Below are positions 16,942-26,113 of a DNA stretch of 64,000 nt, piece after piece. The notes beneath the pieces are model-generated. The model saw nothing but the letters and a program-made list of their open reading frames with translations. It was not told where the DNA came from and ran no database searches. The position numbers were made by a program, and so were the translations under genes. Positions within the stretch are counted from its first letter, which is position 1. Every line of letters starts with the position of its first letter. The DNA is from Anaerolineae bacterium (GTDB lineage Bacteria; Chloroflexota; Anaerolineae; Aggregatilineales; Phototrophicaceae): contig JAJEFB010000029.1 of the NCBI GenBank assembly GCA_022820665.1, positions 62,001-126,000 of the forward strand. The letters run 5' to 3'.

Positions 16942-18624
16942 CTATATATACAGTTGATGCACGTGACGAATGAAGTCCTGCCCCCGCAGTATCTCCATTA
17001 AGGACTCGGGAAGCGCCTCGTCAAAATTAAGCACGGTCAGCGTATTGCCGCCCGGTTCGGCGCGCCCGGTATGCCAACTGGCGATGTTGATGCCGTTTTC
17101 CGCCATCAGGGTGCCGACTCGGCCGATCACGCCGGGCTTGTCATAACTGCCCATGATGAGCAGATGTCCGCGCGGCTCGAAGTGGATACGATAACTGTTA
17201 ATCTGCAAGATATAGGGCTTCTGCCGGTCCAGCAGGGTCCCGGCGATGCTGATCTCCTCGTTGTCATCCAGCGTAATCTGGCAGGTGATGACATTGCTGT
17301 ATTCGCTGATTTTGATGCCTTTGGCTTGCGTGATCTGCCAGCCATGCTCGGTCGCCAAAACAGGGGCGTTGACATAGCTCACCTTTTCGCCGTGTATCGG
17401 CGTCAGCAGCCCTTTCAAAATGCCCACCGTCATCGGCTTGATCAGCCCGTTCATGTCCTCGCCGATGATCTCGATGGCGATGCGCCGAATGGGACCGCGA
17501 GCCAAAATATGCTGCAAGCTGCCGATGCTTTCCGACAATTGCATATAAGGACGGGCGTCGCTGTAATTCAAGCCCGGCAGCAGCGGCATGTTGACGACAT
17601 TGCGGTAGTCGCGGTCGTCCAGCGCGTCAATCACTTGCTTGACGATCTGTATGGACAGATCTTGCCGGGCTTCCGCGGTATTGTCGCCAATATGCGGCGT
17701 ATGAATCACCTTATCCAAACCGATCAACGGGCTATTGAAGGGCGGCTCTTCGTTCCAGACGTCCAGGGCGACGCCGCCCAGGCGCCCGTTCTTTAGCGCA
17801 TCCGCTAAAAGCGCTTCCTTGATGACGCCGCCGTGGGCAGTATTAATGAAGCAAGCGCCGGGTTTCATCTGGTCCAGCATGTCCGCCGTGAAGAAGTCGA
17901 CGGTCTCGTCTGTGGCCGGCACATGCAGGCTAACATAGTCCGCCGACCCCAGCAATTCGCGCAAGCCGACCAATTGAATACGTTTGTCATTGACCTGCTC
18001 TTCGCGGATATAGGGATCGTTTGCCAGAACGCGCATGCCAAAAGCCAAGCAGAGACGCGCCACGCGCTGCCCGACCCGACCCAAACCGATGATGCCGACC
18101 GTTTTGCCATGCAATTGTTTACCGACTTGCGGTCCCCGGTCGAAGAGCCACCAGCCTTCGCTCAGGCTGTCATGGATATCGGGCAGATTGCGATTGAGCG
18201 CTAACATCAGCGTCAGCGTATGTTCGGCGGCGGCGATGGCGCTGACGCCGGGGATATTCATGACCAGGATGCCGCGTTCCGTGGCATGGTCGACGTCGAT
18301 CCCGGTCAAGCCGGCCGACATACGCGCGATCAGTTTCAGGTTCGGCGCGTGTTCCAGCAGCGGCGCGTCCAATTTGAAATCGGAACGCGTGATGATGGCG
18401 GTGGCGTCGCCCAGCGCCGCCCGCACGTTGGAGGTTTTTGGCGGGACGATGTTCACATCGACATCGTTGGTCGCCTCCAGCAGGGCGATACTCTCGGCTG
18501 TGAGGTCTGTCGCGACCAAAATACGCCGCCTGTGCTTCACGGCGCCAACTGTCTGGGTCGAGGCAGCTTGATCTCTTGTCTCAGCGCGGCAGTTCTGGTC
18601 GCTGCCGCCGATCGGCTGGCTCAA
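16942..18624 (-). CDS. serA: D-3-phosphoglycerate dehydrogenase SerA (long form)
   Basis: NAD-dependent oxidation of 3-phosphoglycerate, the first step of serine synthesis. A 34-residue Ser/Thr-rich N-terminal extension precedes the usual start (RRILVATDL). The dinucleotide fold shows GLGRVGQRVARL, and the catalytic segment has NTAHGGVIKEALL, ALDVWNEEPP and HTPHIGDNTAEA. The allosteric substrate-binding region and a C-terminal ACT domain (MGSYDKPGVIGRVGTLMAE) follow. 560 residues versus about 525 for typical long forms, because of the N-terminal extension. Its start overlaps the HAD phosphatase stop by 4 nt. Confidence 0.95.
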   Translation of the reverse strand: MSQPIGGSDQNCRAETRDQAASTQTVGAVKHRRRILVATDLTAESIALLEATNDVDVNIVPPKTSNVRAALGDATAIITRSDFKLDAPLLEHAPNLKLIARMSAGLTGIDVDHATERGILVMNIPGVSAIAAAEHTLTLMLALNRNLPDIHDSLSEGWWLFDRGPQVGKQLHGKTVGIIGLGRVGQRVARLCLAFGMRVLANDPYIREEQVNDKRIQLVGLRELLGSADYVSLHVPATDETVDFFTADMLDQMKPGACFINTAHGGVIKEALLADALKNGRLGGVALDVWNEEPPFNSPLIGLDKVIHTPHIGDNTAEARQDLSIQIVKQVIDALDDRDYRNVVNMPLLPGLNYSDARPYMQLSESIGSLQHILARGPIRRIAIEIIGEDMNGLIKPMTVGILKGLLTPIHGEKVSYVNAPVLATEHGWQITQAKGIKISEYSNVITCQITLDDNEEISIAGTLLDRQKPYILQINSYRIHFEPRGHLLIMGSYDKPGVIGRVGTLMAENGINIASWHTGRAEPGGNTLTVLNFDEALPESLMEILRGQDFIRHVHQLYI

Positions 18625-19289
18625 GCGAACAAACCTTTGCTTTGGAATTCCGCCAATATGTCGTAGAGGCTCGCATAAACGAATTTGTTGATTCCGGCGA
18701 AGTCATCAAGAGTGGAATGCGACAGGTCCGGTACGGAATAACAGGTCATGCCCGCCGCCAATGCCGACAGAGTCCCGGCTGGGCTATCCTCCAGCGCCAG
18801 GCAACGCGCGGGCGCGTAGCCCAGCTGTTCGGCGGCGTAAAGATAAATATCGGGCGCCGGTTTGCCTCGCGCCATATGCTGCGCCGAATAACGCTGTGGG
18901 ATCAACCCGTCCCAACCAAGCAGATCCACAAAATGGTCGATCACGCAATCCCAGGAACTTGAGGCGATTGCCCGAGGGATCTCTCGCTCGGCGGCAAATC
19001 GGATAATTGCTTCCGCGCCCGGGCGGGGCTGAATCTTCTCCAGAGGCATCCCCAAAATGCGCCCGGTAATCTCTTCAATGATCGCCTCGGGCGATTCGCC
19101 CACCTTGGGATAATGGTGGTGGATGATGCGCGCGAATTCATCCACGCGGACGCCAATCGTTTGCTCGCGCACATCTTCGGTATAGGTATAGCCAGCGCCT
19201 TCTATCATTTCGATCTCCGCCTCGTGCCAAAGCGGTTCCGAATCGACCAGCAGCCCGTCCATATCGAAGATTATCGCGTCGAAACTCAT
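18621..19289 (-). CDS. HAD-superfamily phosphatase (subfamily IA, beta-phosphoglucomutase-like)
   Basis: 222 residues with all HAD motifs: nucleophile DMDGLL (residues 9-14), motif II Ser/Thr in AIASSS, Lys in KPAPDIYL, and motif IV LALEDSPAGTLSA. A helical cap domain lies between residues 15 and 85, the C1-cap layout of sugar phosphatases/phosphomutases. It is joined to both serB and serA by 4-nt ATGA overlaps, so the three are one translational unit. A phosphoserine-related or metabolite-repair role is inferred from this; the real substrate cannot be told from sequence. Confidence 0.88.
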   Translation of the reverse strand: MSFDAIIFDMDGLLVDSEPLWHEAEIEMIEGAGYTYTEDVREQTIGVRVDEFARIIHHHYPKVGESPEAIIEEITGRILGMPLEKIQPRPGAEAIIRFAAEREIPRAIASSSWDCVIDHFVDLLGWDGLIPQRYSAQHMARGKPAPDIYLYAAEQLGYAPARCLALEDSPAGTLSALAAGMTCYSVPDLSHSTLDDFAGINKFVYASLYDILAEFQSKGLFA

Positions 19290-20143
19290 GTCGTATGTAT
19301 GCCTTCAAATGCCTGGATAAACTGGTCAAGTCGCTTGTCTGCTTGGAAGCTGACCGCCTCCGGATCACGCGCCAAGCTGATGCCCTTGAGATAGAGCGAT
19401 TCGAATGCGCCGCCCGCCACAGTTTGCCAGCCGGCGCGTCCAGCTGCAATTGGCAGAATCGGCGCCAGGGAATGGGCGCTCACAAAGACGTCGGACTCCG
19501 CTTTCACCTTGTCCCGCGCCAACACGCCGCCATAACCAATGAAGAGATCGACCTGTTCTTTGGCGGCAAGATCGCTTGCGCCGTCGCCGATCATGATGCG
19601 CCGCCCGGGGGTATTGCCGGCCAGCTCGCTGATAATCTGCGACTTGCCTTTTGATACCGTCAGCGGTCCTTGATCGAAATCCAGATAGGTCTGCGCATGT
19701 TGGGCTTGTGGCTCGTGATAGCGCCACCACTGCCCGGACAGTTCGTTGTATTCCAATTCGACAGCGCGGATACGCCCGGGGTCCACCCCCAGTCGCCGGC
19801 CAAAACCCTTCACGGCATCGGTCAATCCGCCACTGATGATGAAAACCTGCTTGCCCAGATAATGCAGCGCCGCAATAACTTCGGCCGCGTCCTCGACCAT
19901 GGTTTCCCAGTAGCGTTCCTCAATCGCCTTGAGTTGGGCGCGCGTGGGTCGGATGGCGCGTAAGCGTTTGCCATAGACTTCGGCGAGATCAAGCTCGCCG
20001 TCCATGGCTTTGTTGGTCAGCAAGCCGACGCGGTCCCCCTTGCCTTTGAAGCGAGCGAGCTCGTCAATGCCCTCGATCCCCGACAAGGTACTGTCGCAGT
20101 CGAAAAAGATCAGATCGTAACTTTGCCAAGCGGCGTCGGGCAT
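19286..20143 (-). CDS. serB: phosphoserine phosphatase SerB-like
   Basis: HAD hydrolase releasing serine from phosphoserine. Motif I DCDSTLSGIEGIDELA (residues 14-29) with the family Glu, motif II IISGGLTDAV, and motif III/IV IGDGASDLAAKE are clear. 285 residues, longer than E. coli-like minimal cores; the extra 50 C-terminal residues contain no recognised domain. ATG 20143 has AGGA upstream. First gene of the serB-HAD-serA unit. The transaminase SerC is not in the window. Confidence 0.88.
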   Translation of the reverse strand: MPDAAWQSYDLIFFDCDSTLSGIEGIDELARFKGKGDRVGLLTNKAMDGELDLAEVYGKRLRAIRPTRAQLKAIEERYWETMVEDAAEVIAALHYLGKQVFIISGGLTDAVKGFGRRLGVDPGRIRAVELEYNELSGQWWRYHEPQAQHAQTYLDFDQGPLTVSKGKSQIISELAGNTPGRRIMIGDGASDLAAKEQVDLFIGYGGVLARDKVKAESDVFVSAHSLAPILPIAAGRAGWQTVAGGAFESLYLKGISLARDPEAVSFQADKRLDQFIQAFEGIHTT

Positions 20144-20213
20144 GTTCCTGTCCTCGGCGGGTGCCAGATCGTCATCATTATAGCCGCGAGATCGGATATA
20201 TGAACAGCGCTAT

Positions 20214-20228
20214 ACCAAGTATCTTGGT
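20214..20228. promoter_or_regulatory. 15-bp palindrome ACCAAG-N3-CTTGGT
   Basis: A perfect 6-bp inverted repeat with a 3-nt spacer lies between the divergent serB (start 20143) and tetR (start 20372) genes, about 60 nt upstream of the tetR promoter. Size and symmetry suit a dimeric regulator site. Which regulator binds is not known. Confidence 0.35.
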
Positions 20229-20288
20229 CCGGTTTGATTGGTCATATCGCTAGCTTGTTATCCGGAACTCAAGGCGCTGTAACCCCGC

Positions 20289-20317
20289 TTGAATCCCGCC
20301 ACTGCCTGTCCTATAAT
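20289..20317 (+). promoter_or_regulatory. sigma-70-type promoter for tetR-SDR-fadN
   Basis: TTGAAT, a 17-nt spacer and TATAAT, about 55 nt upstream of the tetR start. It is a close match to the housekeeping consensus with ideal spacing. Confidence 0.65.
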
Positions 20318-20371
20318 CGAGCGCTAGTTTTGGACGTCCCTGTATTCAAATGCGGAAGAAGGAGCCAGCGT

Positions 20372-21040
20372 TTGGCGCGGAAACCTGCTGACCAATCTGT
20401 GGATCGTGAGGATATTCTTTGGGCAGCGGCTGAAGTGCTGCGGCGCAAGGGTTACGATGCCACGACCATGAAAGATATCGCTGCCCAGGTAAATCTAACC
20501 GCCGCCAGCTTATATCATCATTTCAAGAACAAAGATTTCTTGCTCCTGAGTGTGCTGGAGGTCGGGCATGAATTGGCGACGGCAAGGCTGGAGCGCATCG
20601 TCGACTCGGATATGTCTCCCAGCGAAAAATTCGCTGCCATGGTTCGCTCGCATATCGTGAGCATCAGCGAGAACGTCGCCGTTAGCGCGGCAATGGTCTT
20701 TGAGATACGGGCGCTGCTCAATGTGAATCAAGGCACAAGGAATGGCAAACGCAAGTTTCATAAAGAGTATGTCGCGCGGCGCAACCATTTCTTTGAGCGG
20801 CGCGACTATTTTGAGAGTTTGTTTCACGACACCTTAGTGGCTGGTATTGAAGCGGGAGAGTTTCGTCCGGTCGATGCCGCAATCTTGACTAAGACCATCC
20901 TGGGCGCGCACAACTGGATCGGCGTCTGGTACCGCGAGGGCGGGCGGCTGTCCGGCGACGAAGTGGCGGATGTGATGGTCGACTTTTTTATGTCGGCGTT
21001 GCGCCGCGAAGAATGCAAATCAAGACCCCTTGACGAATAG
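20372..21040 (+). CDS. TetR-family transcriptional regulator (fatty-acid-type)
   Basis: 222 residues from TTG 20372, chosen because GAAGAAGGAG lies just upstream and it begins right before the DNA-binding domain. The N-terminal HTH has ILWAAAEVLRRKGYDATTMKDIA and LYHHFKNKDFLL, the classical TetR recognition-helix end. The C-terminal helical domain is ligand-binding. It heads a run with an SDR and a FadN-type enzyme, so acyl-CoA-responsive control of beta-oxidation is the natural inference. Autoregulation is possible given its own promoter at 20289-20317. Confidence 0.88.
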   Translation: MARKPADQSVDREDILWAAAEVLRRKGYDATTMKDIAAQVNLTAASLYHHFKNKDFLLLSVLEVGHELATARLERIVDSDMSPSEKFAAMVRSHIVSISENVAVSAAMVFEIRALLNVNQGTRNGKRKFHKEYVARRNHFFERRDYFESLFHDTLVAGIEAGEFRPVDAAILTKTILGAHNWIGVWYREGGRLSGDEVADVMVDFFMSALRREECKSRPLDE

Positions 21041-21082
21041 CTCAGTTTGGCCGGTTTCCCGACCATCAGAAAGAAGGCAAAG

Positions 21083-21787
21083 GTGCAAAGAATCCTCATC
21101 ACAGGCTCGAATCGAGGCATCGGCTTTGAATTAGTCCGACAATACGTGGGTGACGGCGATGTCCGCTTGTTTGCTACCTGCCGCAATCCGGACGAGGCGC
21201 AGCAACTGCAAGAATTGGCAAACCTCTATGCGAGCCAACTCCACGTCCTGCAATTGGATATCACTGATGAAGACTCGATCGCAGCCGCCGCGGCCGCTGT
21301 TGCGGCAAAGGTTGACGGACTGGACCTGCTCATCAACAACGCCGGCATTGGCGGCGACGACCACGCTCGACTCATGGGTCAGCTGACGGCATCTGAGGTT
21401 GGCAAAGTCATCGCGACGAATGCCGTGAGTCCGCTGATTGTCACCCAGGCTTTTCGCACTTTAATGAAGCGCGGATCGAATCCGCGCGTCGTGATGATCT
21501 CGTCCGGTATGGGTTCATTGCAGCGGATAGCCGGCCGGTCATACGCCTATCGCATGAGCAAGGCGGCGATGAACATGGCGGCAAGAGTCCTGGCATTTGA
21601 TGAGGCGATGGCTGGCGTCACGACAGCGACCGTCAATCCTGGCTGGGTTCAAACCGACATGGGCGGACCAAAGGCCGTACTCACACCGGAAGAATCGGCG
21701 AGCGCGTTGCGCGCTCTCTTCAAGCGGTTGACGCCCGCCGACAATGGCAAGTTCTTTCAGTACGACGGCAGCGAACTGCCGTGGTGA
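21083..21787 (+). CDS. short-chain dehydrogenase/reductase (SDR)
   Basis: NAD(P)-dependent oxidoreductase of the classical SDR fold: TGSNRGIGFEL cofactor loop at the N-terminus, NNAGIGG, catalytic Ser in MISSGMGS and YxxxK as YRMSKAA, then NPGWVQTDMGG. 234 residues from GTG 21083 (AAGG just upstream); a TTG at 21047 adds 12 residues. The sequence resembles C-factor/carbonyl reductase-like SDRs. It is sandwiched between tetR and fadN in one direction, so a role on a hydroxyacyl or carbonyl compound is possible but unproven. Confidence 0.9.
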   Translation: MQRILITGSNRGIGFELVRQYVGDGDVRLFATCRNPDEAQQLQELANLYASQLHVLQLDITDEDSIAAAAAAVAAKVDGLDLLINNAGIGGDDHARLMGQLTASEVGKVIATNAVSPLIVTQAFRTLMKRGSNPRVVMISSGMGSLQRIAGRSYAYRMSKAAMNMAARVLAFDEAMAGVTTATVNPGWVQTDMGGPKAVLTPEESASALRALFKRLTPADNGKFFQYDGSELPW

Positions 21788-21841
21788 GCGCTGCCGCTGC
21801 GAAGCGGGAGCGGGAATCAAGATCGAAAGGCGATAGCGTAA

Positions 21842-24229
21842 ATGGGACGGCAAATCAAGAAGGCGGCGGTTATTGGTTCCGGCACGATGGGCGGCGGTAT
21901 TGCAGCGCTTCTCGCGGGCGTCGGCATTGAAACGCTGCTGTTGGATATTCCTCCAAAAGACAGCTCGCCGGGGGACAGCGCGAGGGTCCGTAACGCAATT
22001 GTCAACGGCAATTTGAAGTCATTACAGAAAATGCGCCCGGCGCAACTCTACAGCCCCGACGATCTGGCGAATATCCGCGTCGGCAACATTGAGGACGATC
22101 TGGAAAAAGCGGCTGACGTCGACTGGGTAATTGAAGTGATCGTCGAAGTCCTCGACATCAAGCGCGCGCTCATGGCGCGCCTGGTCGACTGCGTCAAGGA
22201 CGACGCCATCGTCAGCAGCAATACCTCCGGCATTCCCATTTACCAAATCGTCGCTGGTTTGCCGGTGTGCTTCGCGCGGCGCTTCTTGGGAACGCATTTC
22301 TTCAATCCGCCGCGTTACCTGCGGCTGCTGGAAATCATCCCGCACGCCGGCACCGATCCCGCCGTCGTCGACTTCATGATGCGCTTCGGCGCTGATGTTT
22401 TGGGCAAGGGCACGGTCCGCTGCAAGGATACCCCCAACTTCATTGGCAATCGCTTCATGTCGCTTTCGGGCATGCAAGCGACCAATTACGCGTTGGATCA
22501 CGGCTATACCGTGGAAGAAGTGGATGCCTTGACCGGTCCGCTGATCGGTCGTCCAAGGACCGCCACCTTCAATCTGAACGATCTGGTGGGCTTTGACATC
22601 GCGGTGGGGGTGGCGCGCAATCTTTATGAAGCCGTTCCCGATGATCCGGCGCGGGAGATATTGACGCACCGAAAGAATGCCGAACTTTCGGACAAGCTGC
22701 TGGAACGCGGATGGTTGGGACGCAAAACCGGCAGAGGCTTTTATCACATGCGGCGCGACGGCGGCAAAAAGGAATTGTGGGCGCTCAACCTGGATACGCT
22801 GGAGTACGAGCCGCCCAGCAAGCCGCGATTCGATAGCGTCGGTCAGTACCGCAAAGTTGAGCCATTGGGCGAACGCATACGGCTATTGATCAACGCCGAT
22901 GACCATGCGGGTGAATACCTTTATCATTTGCATGCCTTCTTGCTGGCATACGCCTCGCAGCGCGTGCCGGAGATCACCGACACCATTGTCAACATTGACA
23001 ATGCGCAGAAGTGGGGTTTCGCGCACCAAATGGGACCCTTCGAAATCTGGGACGCCATCGGCGTCGCCTCAACCGTCGATCGCTTTGAAGCCGACGGTTA
23101 TCCGGTGGCGGATTGGGTCCGGGACATGCTCGCCGCTGGCCACGCCAGCTTTTATCAACGAGACGACGGCGGAAAAATTATCGGTTATTACAGTCCGCAA
23201 GATCGTACTTATCAGCCACTTCTCAAAGATCCGCGGGAGATCACCCTTGCCGACTTGCGCGCGTCCGGCGCGGAAGTTTATAGCAATGGCGACGGCAATA
23301 TTTACGACATGGGCGACGGCGCTTTGCTCTGGGAATTCGACACCAAGCAAAACAGCATCACCCCCGGCTTGATCGAATCGGGCTGGAAGGCGCTGGAACT
23401 GCTGGATTCGACCCAATACCGAGCCTTGGTCATTGGCAATGACGGCGAGCGCTTTTCGATCGGCGCCAACCTCGATCCATCGGCTTTGATGGCTGGACTT
23501 GAAGGCATCGAAAAGGTGCTGGTTTCCCTGCAGGATCTGACGAATGCTCTCCGCTATGCGCCCAAGCCGGTCGTTGTAGCGGCGCATAACATGGCGCTGG
23601 GCGGTGGCGCGGAACTGGTGATGTCCGGCAGTGCGGTTGTGGCGCATAGTGAACTTTACATGGGGCTGGTCGAGGTCGGCGTCGGTCTGGTGCCGGCCGG
23701 GGGCGGCTGCAAGGAGTTGGTCCGGCGCCTGGTGAATCCGCTGGCGAGCGCCGGCTCGGACGATAAGATTGCAGGCTTGCAGAAAGCCTTCGAGACCATT
23801 GCCACCGCCAAGGTCAGCGGCAGCGCCAAAGAAGCGCAATCGCTCGGCTTCCTGGCGGCATCTGATAAGATTGTCATGAATCGATCGCATTTGCTGGGCG
23901 AAGCGAAGGCGCTGGCGCTGGCATTAAGCGAGACCTATCAGCCGCGCAAGCCGGAGGCGGTCTACGCTGCCGGCCGCGACGCCTACGCGGCGCTTTTGCT
24001 CGGCGTGGCGGGTTTCCAGGAAGCCGGCTATGCCAGCGAACACGACGCCTTGATCGCGCGCAAGCTGGCCTACATTCTCACCGGCGGGGCTTTGGCCGAG
24101 CCGCAGTGGGTCGATCAGCAATATCTGTTGAATTTGGAGCGTGAAGCGTTTTTGAGTCTGATCATGGAGACGAAGACGCAAGAACGGATCATGCACATGC
24201 TGCAGACGAACAAGCCTTTGCGGAATTGA
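21842..24229 (+). CDS. fadN: 3-hydroxyacyl-CoA dehydrogenase / enoyl-CoA hydratase fusion (FadN type)
   Basis: Carries two beta-oxidation steps. The N-terminal NAD-binding domain (IGSGTMGGGIAALLAGVG, residues 10-27) and 3HCDH C-terminal domains (CKDTPNFIGNRFM, GLVGFDIAVG-like repeats to about residue 390) are followed by a crotonase domain (about 500-690, with LGGGAELVMSGSAVVAH and the oxyanion-forming glycines). 795 residues, close to Bacillus FadN. Its usual partner thiolase lies 1.9 kb downstream on the same strand, split off by the divergent ATPase/TOPRIM module. Confidence 0.94.
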   Translation: MGRQIKKAAVIGSGTMGGGIAALLAGVGIETLLLDIPPKDSSPGDSARVRNAIVNGNLKSLQKMRPAQLYSPDDLANIRVGNIEDDLEKAADVDWVIEVIVEVLDIKRALMARLVDCVKDDAIVSSNTSGIPIYQIVAGLPVCFARRFLGTHFFNPPRYLRLLEIIPHAGTDPAVVDFMMRFGADVLGKGTVRCKDTPNFIGNRFMSLSGMQATNYALDHGYTVEEVDALTGPLIGRPRTATFNLNDLVGFDIAVGVARNLYEAVPDDPAREILTHRKNAELSDKLLERGWLGRKTGRGFYHMRRDGGKKELWALNLDTLEYEPPSKPRFDSVGQYRKVEPLGERIRLLINADDHAGEYLYHLHAFLLAYASQRVPEITDTIVNIDNAQKWGFAHQMGPFEIWDAIGVASTVDRFEADGYPVADWVRDMLAAGHASFYQRDDGGKIIGYYSPQDRTYQPLLKDPREITLADLRASGAEVYSNGDGNIYDMGDGALLWEFDTKQNSITPGLIESGWKALELLDSTQYRALVIGNDGERFSIGANLDPSALMAGLEGIEKVLVSLQDLTNALRYAPKPVVVAAHNMALGGGAELVMSGSAVVAHSELYMGLVEVGVGLVPAGGGCKELVRRLVNPLASAGSDDKIAGLQKAFETIATAKVSGSAKEAQSLGFLAASDKIVMNRSHLLGEAKALALALSETYQPRKPEAVYAAGRDAYAALLLGVAGFQEAGYASEHDALIARKLAYILTGGALAEPQWVDQQYLLNLEREAFLSLIMETKTQERIMHMLQTNKPLRN

Positions 24230-24249
24230 TTGTAAGTTTTTCTGGAAGT

Positions 24250-24852
24250 CTACAATTCTACGTCCGCTACTTTGAGCGCGAAACGGTGGAAAGTTTTCAC
24301 TCTCCTTAATCTATTAAGATCTGGCATTGCCTTGACAATTTGCTCCGCATGAATCCGATCAACATAGCGACGCCCTTTGTGCTCTTTGAAGATATTATTG
24401 AGCACAGACTTCGGATTCGGTATCTGATCCACTTTCCTGCGTCGATGAATTGCGACCGGATGCGCGGGGGATGACAAGACCGCCCCTATCGCTCTTTCGT
24501 CCGCGAGAAGCCATGCTTCAAGCTCCTGCATAATGCAGACGAGATAAACTCTTTCACTTTGCACATTAGCGCCGCGCAGCGAATCATATATTGCCCGACG
24601 TTCTTTCTTTAGACATGGCTTGGATTCCATGTCCGGCCAGGCCGGGCGCGAATCCCAAACGATAACAACCCTGTCGCAGCCATCTTTAAACAGTTCTGCT
24701 GCTGCGCTCCCACAGTTCGCAATCAGGTTCGGTTTGTCGTCTAATGTCCTCGCCTCGGTCTGAATACCGGGATCAATTCGTTTAGCGAGGTGAATGCATA
24801 CTGTCTTGTCAGCGCCGCCCGGTCCGCATTCGAAAATCATGCCGACCTTCAT
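24250..24852 (-). CDS. DUF4276/TOPRIM-like protein paired with an OLD-like ATPase
   Basis: 200 residues. The N-terminal beta strand ends in E8 (MIFECGPGGADK), a central strand ends VVIVWDSRP with D67, and MQELEAWLLADE carries E110/E112 and D118. This is the arrangement of DUF4276-like proteins with a TOPRIM-type metal-binding fold, although the second acid of a classical DxD is Ser here (D-S-R). ATG 24852 overlaps the ATPase stop by 4 nt, so the two are translationally coupled. Nuclease effector of a defence module is the inference; the family call is from memory. Confidence 0.65.
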   Translation of the reverse strand: MKVGMIFECGPGGADKTVCIHLAKRIDPGIQTEARTLDDKPNLIANCGSAAAELFKDGCDRVVIVWDSRPAWPDMESKPCLKKERRAIYDSLRGANVQSERVYLVCIMQELEAWLLADERAIGAVLSSPAHPVAIHRRRKVDQIPNPKSVLNNIFKEHKGRRYVDRIHAEQIVKAMPDLNRLRRVKTFHRFALKVADVEL

Positions 24853-26060
24853 GCGCCGTCCACACGATTTAGGGCGCCCATAGTGTACAAGCGGCCTGGG
24901 CTGAATCGCTGCGACCAGCCTTCGAGTTCATCCCTGTCGGCCGGGCGCGAGAAGGTCGGAACACCGCTCACCCGCTCCACAAGCACAATCGAGGACAACG
25001 GCAGCAGATTGAGCAAATAGGGAGAATGTGTGGTGACAATCACTTGTGAGCTTCCGCTTTCGACCATATCTTGTATTTCGTCAACGATAAGATGAATGGT
25101 GCGCGGATCCAGTCCGTTTTCGATTTCTTCAATGACAATCAGCGGCGGTGGGTCAGGGTTGCGGAATAGCGCCAGCAACGCCAGTATTCTTAGCGTTCCC
25201 GTAGACAGCAGCCAGCCGGGTACCTTGAAATCCTGCTCGGACATCTGGAGATAGACGGCTCTTTCCAGTTCATCAGTAAGCACAGGACATAGGTCGTTAG
25301 CATAGGGGAGCACATACTGTAGAGTCTCGAGGATTCCCTCAAAAGAGTTGGGATCCTTTTTGCGAATGTCAAGTAGGTATTCGGCTAGGTTAGAGCCATC
25401 TTCTTTTAGAAAAAGCCAATCTTTTAAAGGTTCGAATGGGTGAGGCTTGCCTATTTTCAGAGGATTCAGAGTTTGGAACTGCCACCTCCAAATCAGGAGT
25501 GCAGCGTCTTGATACGGCCCTTCGAGATTTTTGAAGCCATCAATAAGAGCTTGGTTTGTTTCAAGTTTGCTGGGTCGCTGTGGAAGTGGAAAGATTGTCG
25601 TACTCCCTTTATCTAATTGCTGGCCATCTGGGTCAAAGATCAATCCTTCCTTATTACGTGTTAGCTGTATTTGCTCATTAAACTTAATGGTTTCTTCAAA
25701 TATGAGCGCTTGATAACTATCTGGATCATACGCAATGCTCATTTCACTAGATTGATGCTGGTCCGTATGGAAACACACATGAAATTCCATACAGTTAGAT
25801 CCAGCTTTTGTGTCATCAAGGTCTTCAAAGGGTTCGGACGCGTTACGAATACGCTCAAAACCGCCCCATTCCTCCATTGCTAGATCGAGGCCTTTGGTGA
25901 TAATGCGCTGGTAAGTCTGCAAGCCTTCCACAAGACTGCTCTTGCCAGACCCGTTGTCCCCAATCAGCACGGTCAGTGGCGTGAACTTGACGACGCCGCT
26001 ATCCCGTATCGCCTTGAAATTCTTCAATCGAAACGATTTCAGCGCCAGCTTCTTCGTCAT
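24849..26060 (-). CDS. OLD-like/AAA_21 ABC-type ATPase
   Basis: 403 residues from ATG 26060 (GGAG 7 nt upstream; upstream in-frame starts lack such a site). It shows SFRLKNFKAIRD, the SMC/OLD-like N-terminus, Walker A GDNGSGKSS (about residues 34-42), an STGTLRILALLALF signature helix, Walker B PLIVIEEIENGLDP and the H-loop TTHSPYLLN. No TOPRIM is fused at the C-terminus; that role seems split off to the overlapping gene 24250-24852. A+T-richer than flanking fad genes. ATP-driven sensing component of a two-gene anti-phage or conflict system is the likely role. Confidence 0.82.
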   Translation of the reverse strand: MTKKLALKSFRLKNFKAIRDSGVVKFTPLTVLIGDNGSGKSSLVEGLQTYQRIITKGLDLAMEEWGGFERIRNASEPFEDLDDTKAGSNCMEFHVCFHTDQHQSSEMSIAYDPDSYQALIFEETIKFNEQIQLTRNKEGLIFDPDGQQLDKGSTTIFPLPQRPSKLETNQALIDGFKNLEGPYQDAALLIWRWQFQTLNPLKIGKPHPFEPLKDWLFLKEDGSNLAEYLLDIRKKDPNSFEGILETLQYVLPYANDLCPVLTDELERAVYLQMSEQDFKVPGWLLSTGTLRILALLALFRNPDPPPLIVIEEIENGLDPRTIHLIVDEIQDMVESGSSQVIVTTHSPYLLNLLPLSSIVLVERVSGVPTFSRPADRDELEGWSQRFSPGRLYTMGALNRVDGA

Positions 26061-26113
26061 CTCAACACTCCATTCCCTAGCACCGTCCATATTACCATAC
26101 TCCGCGCGCCGCA

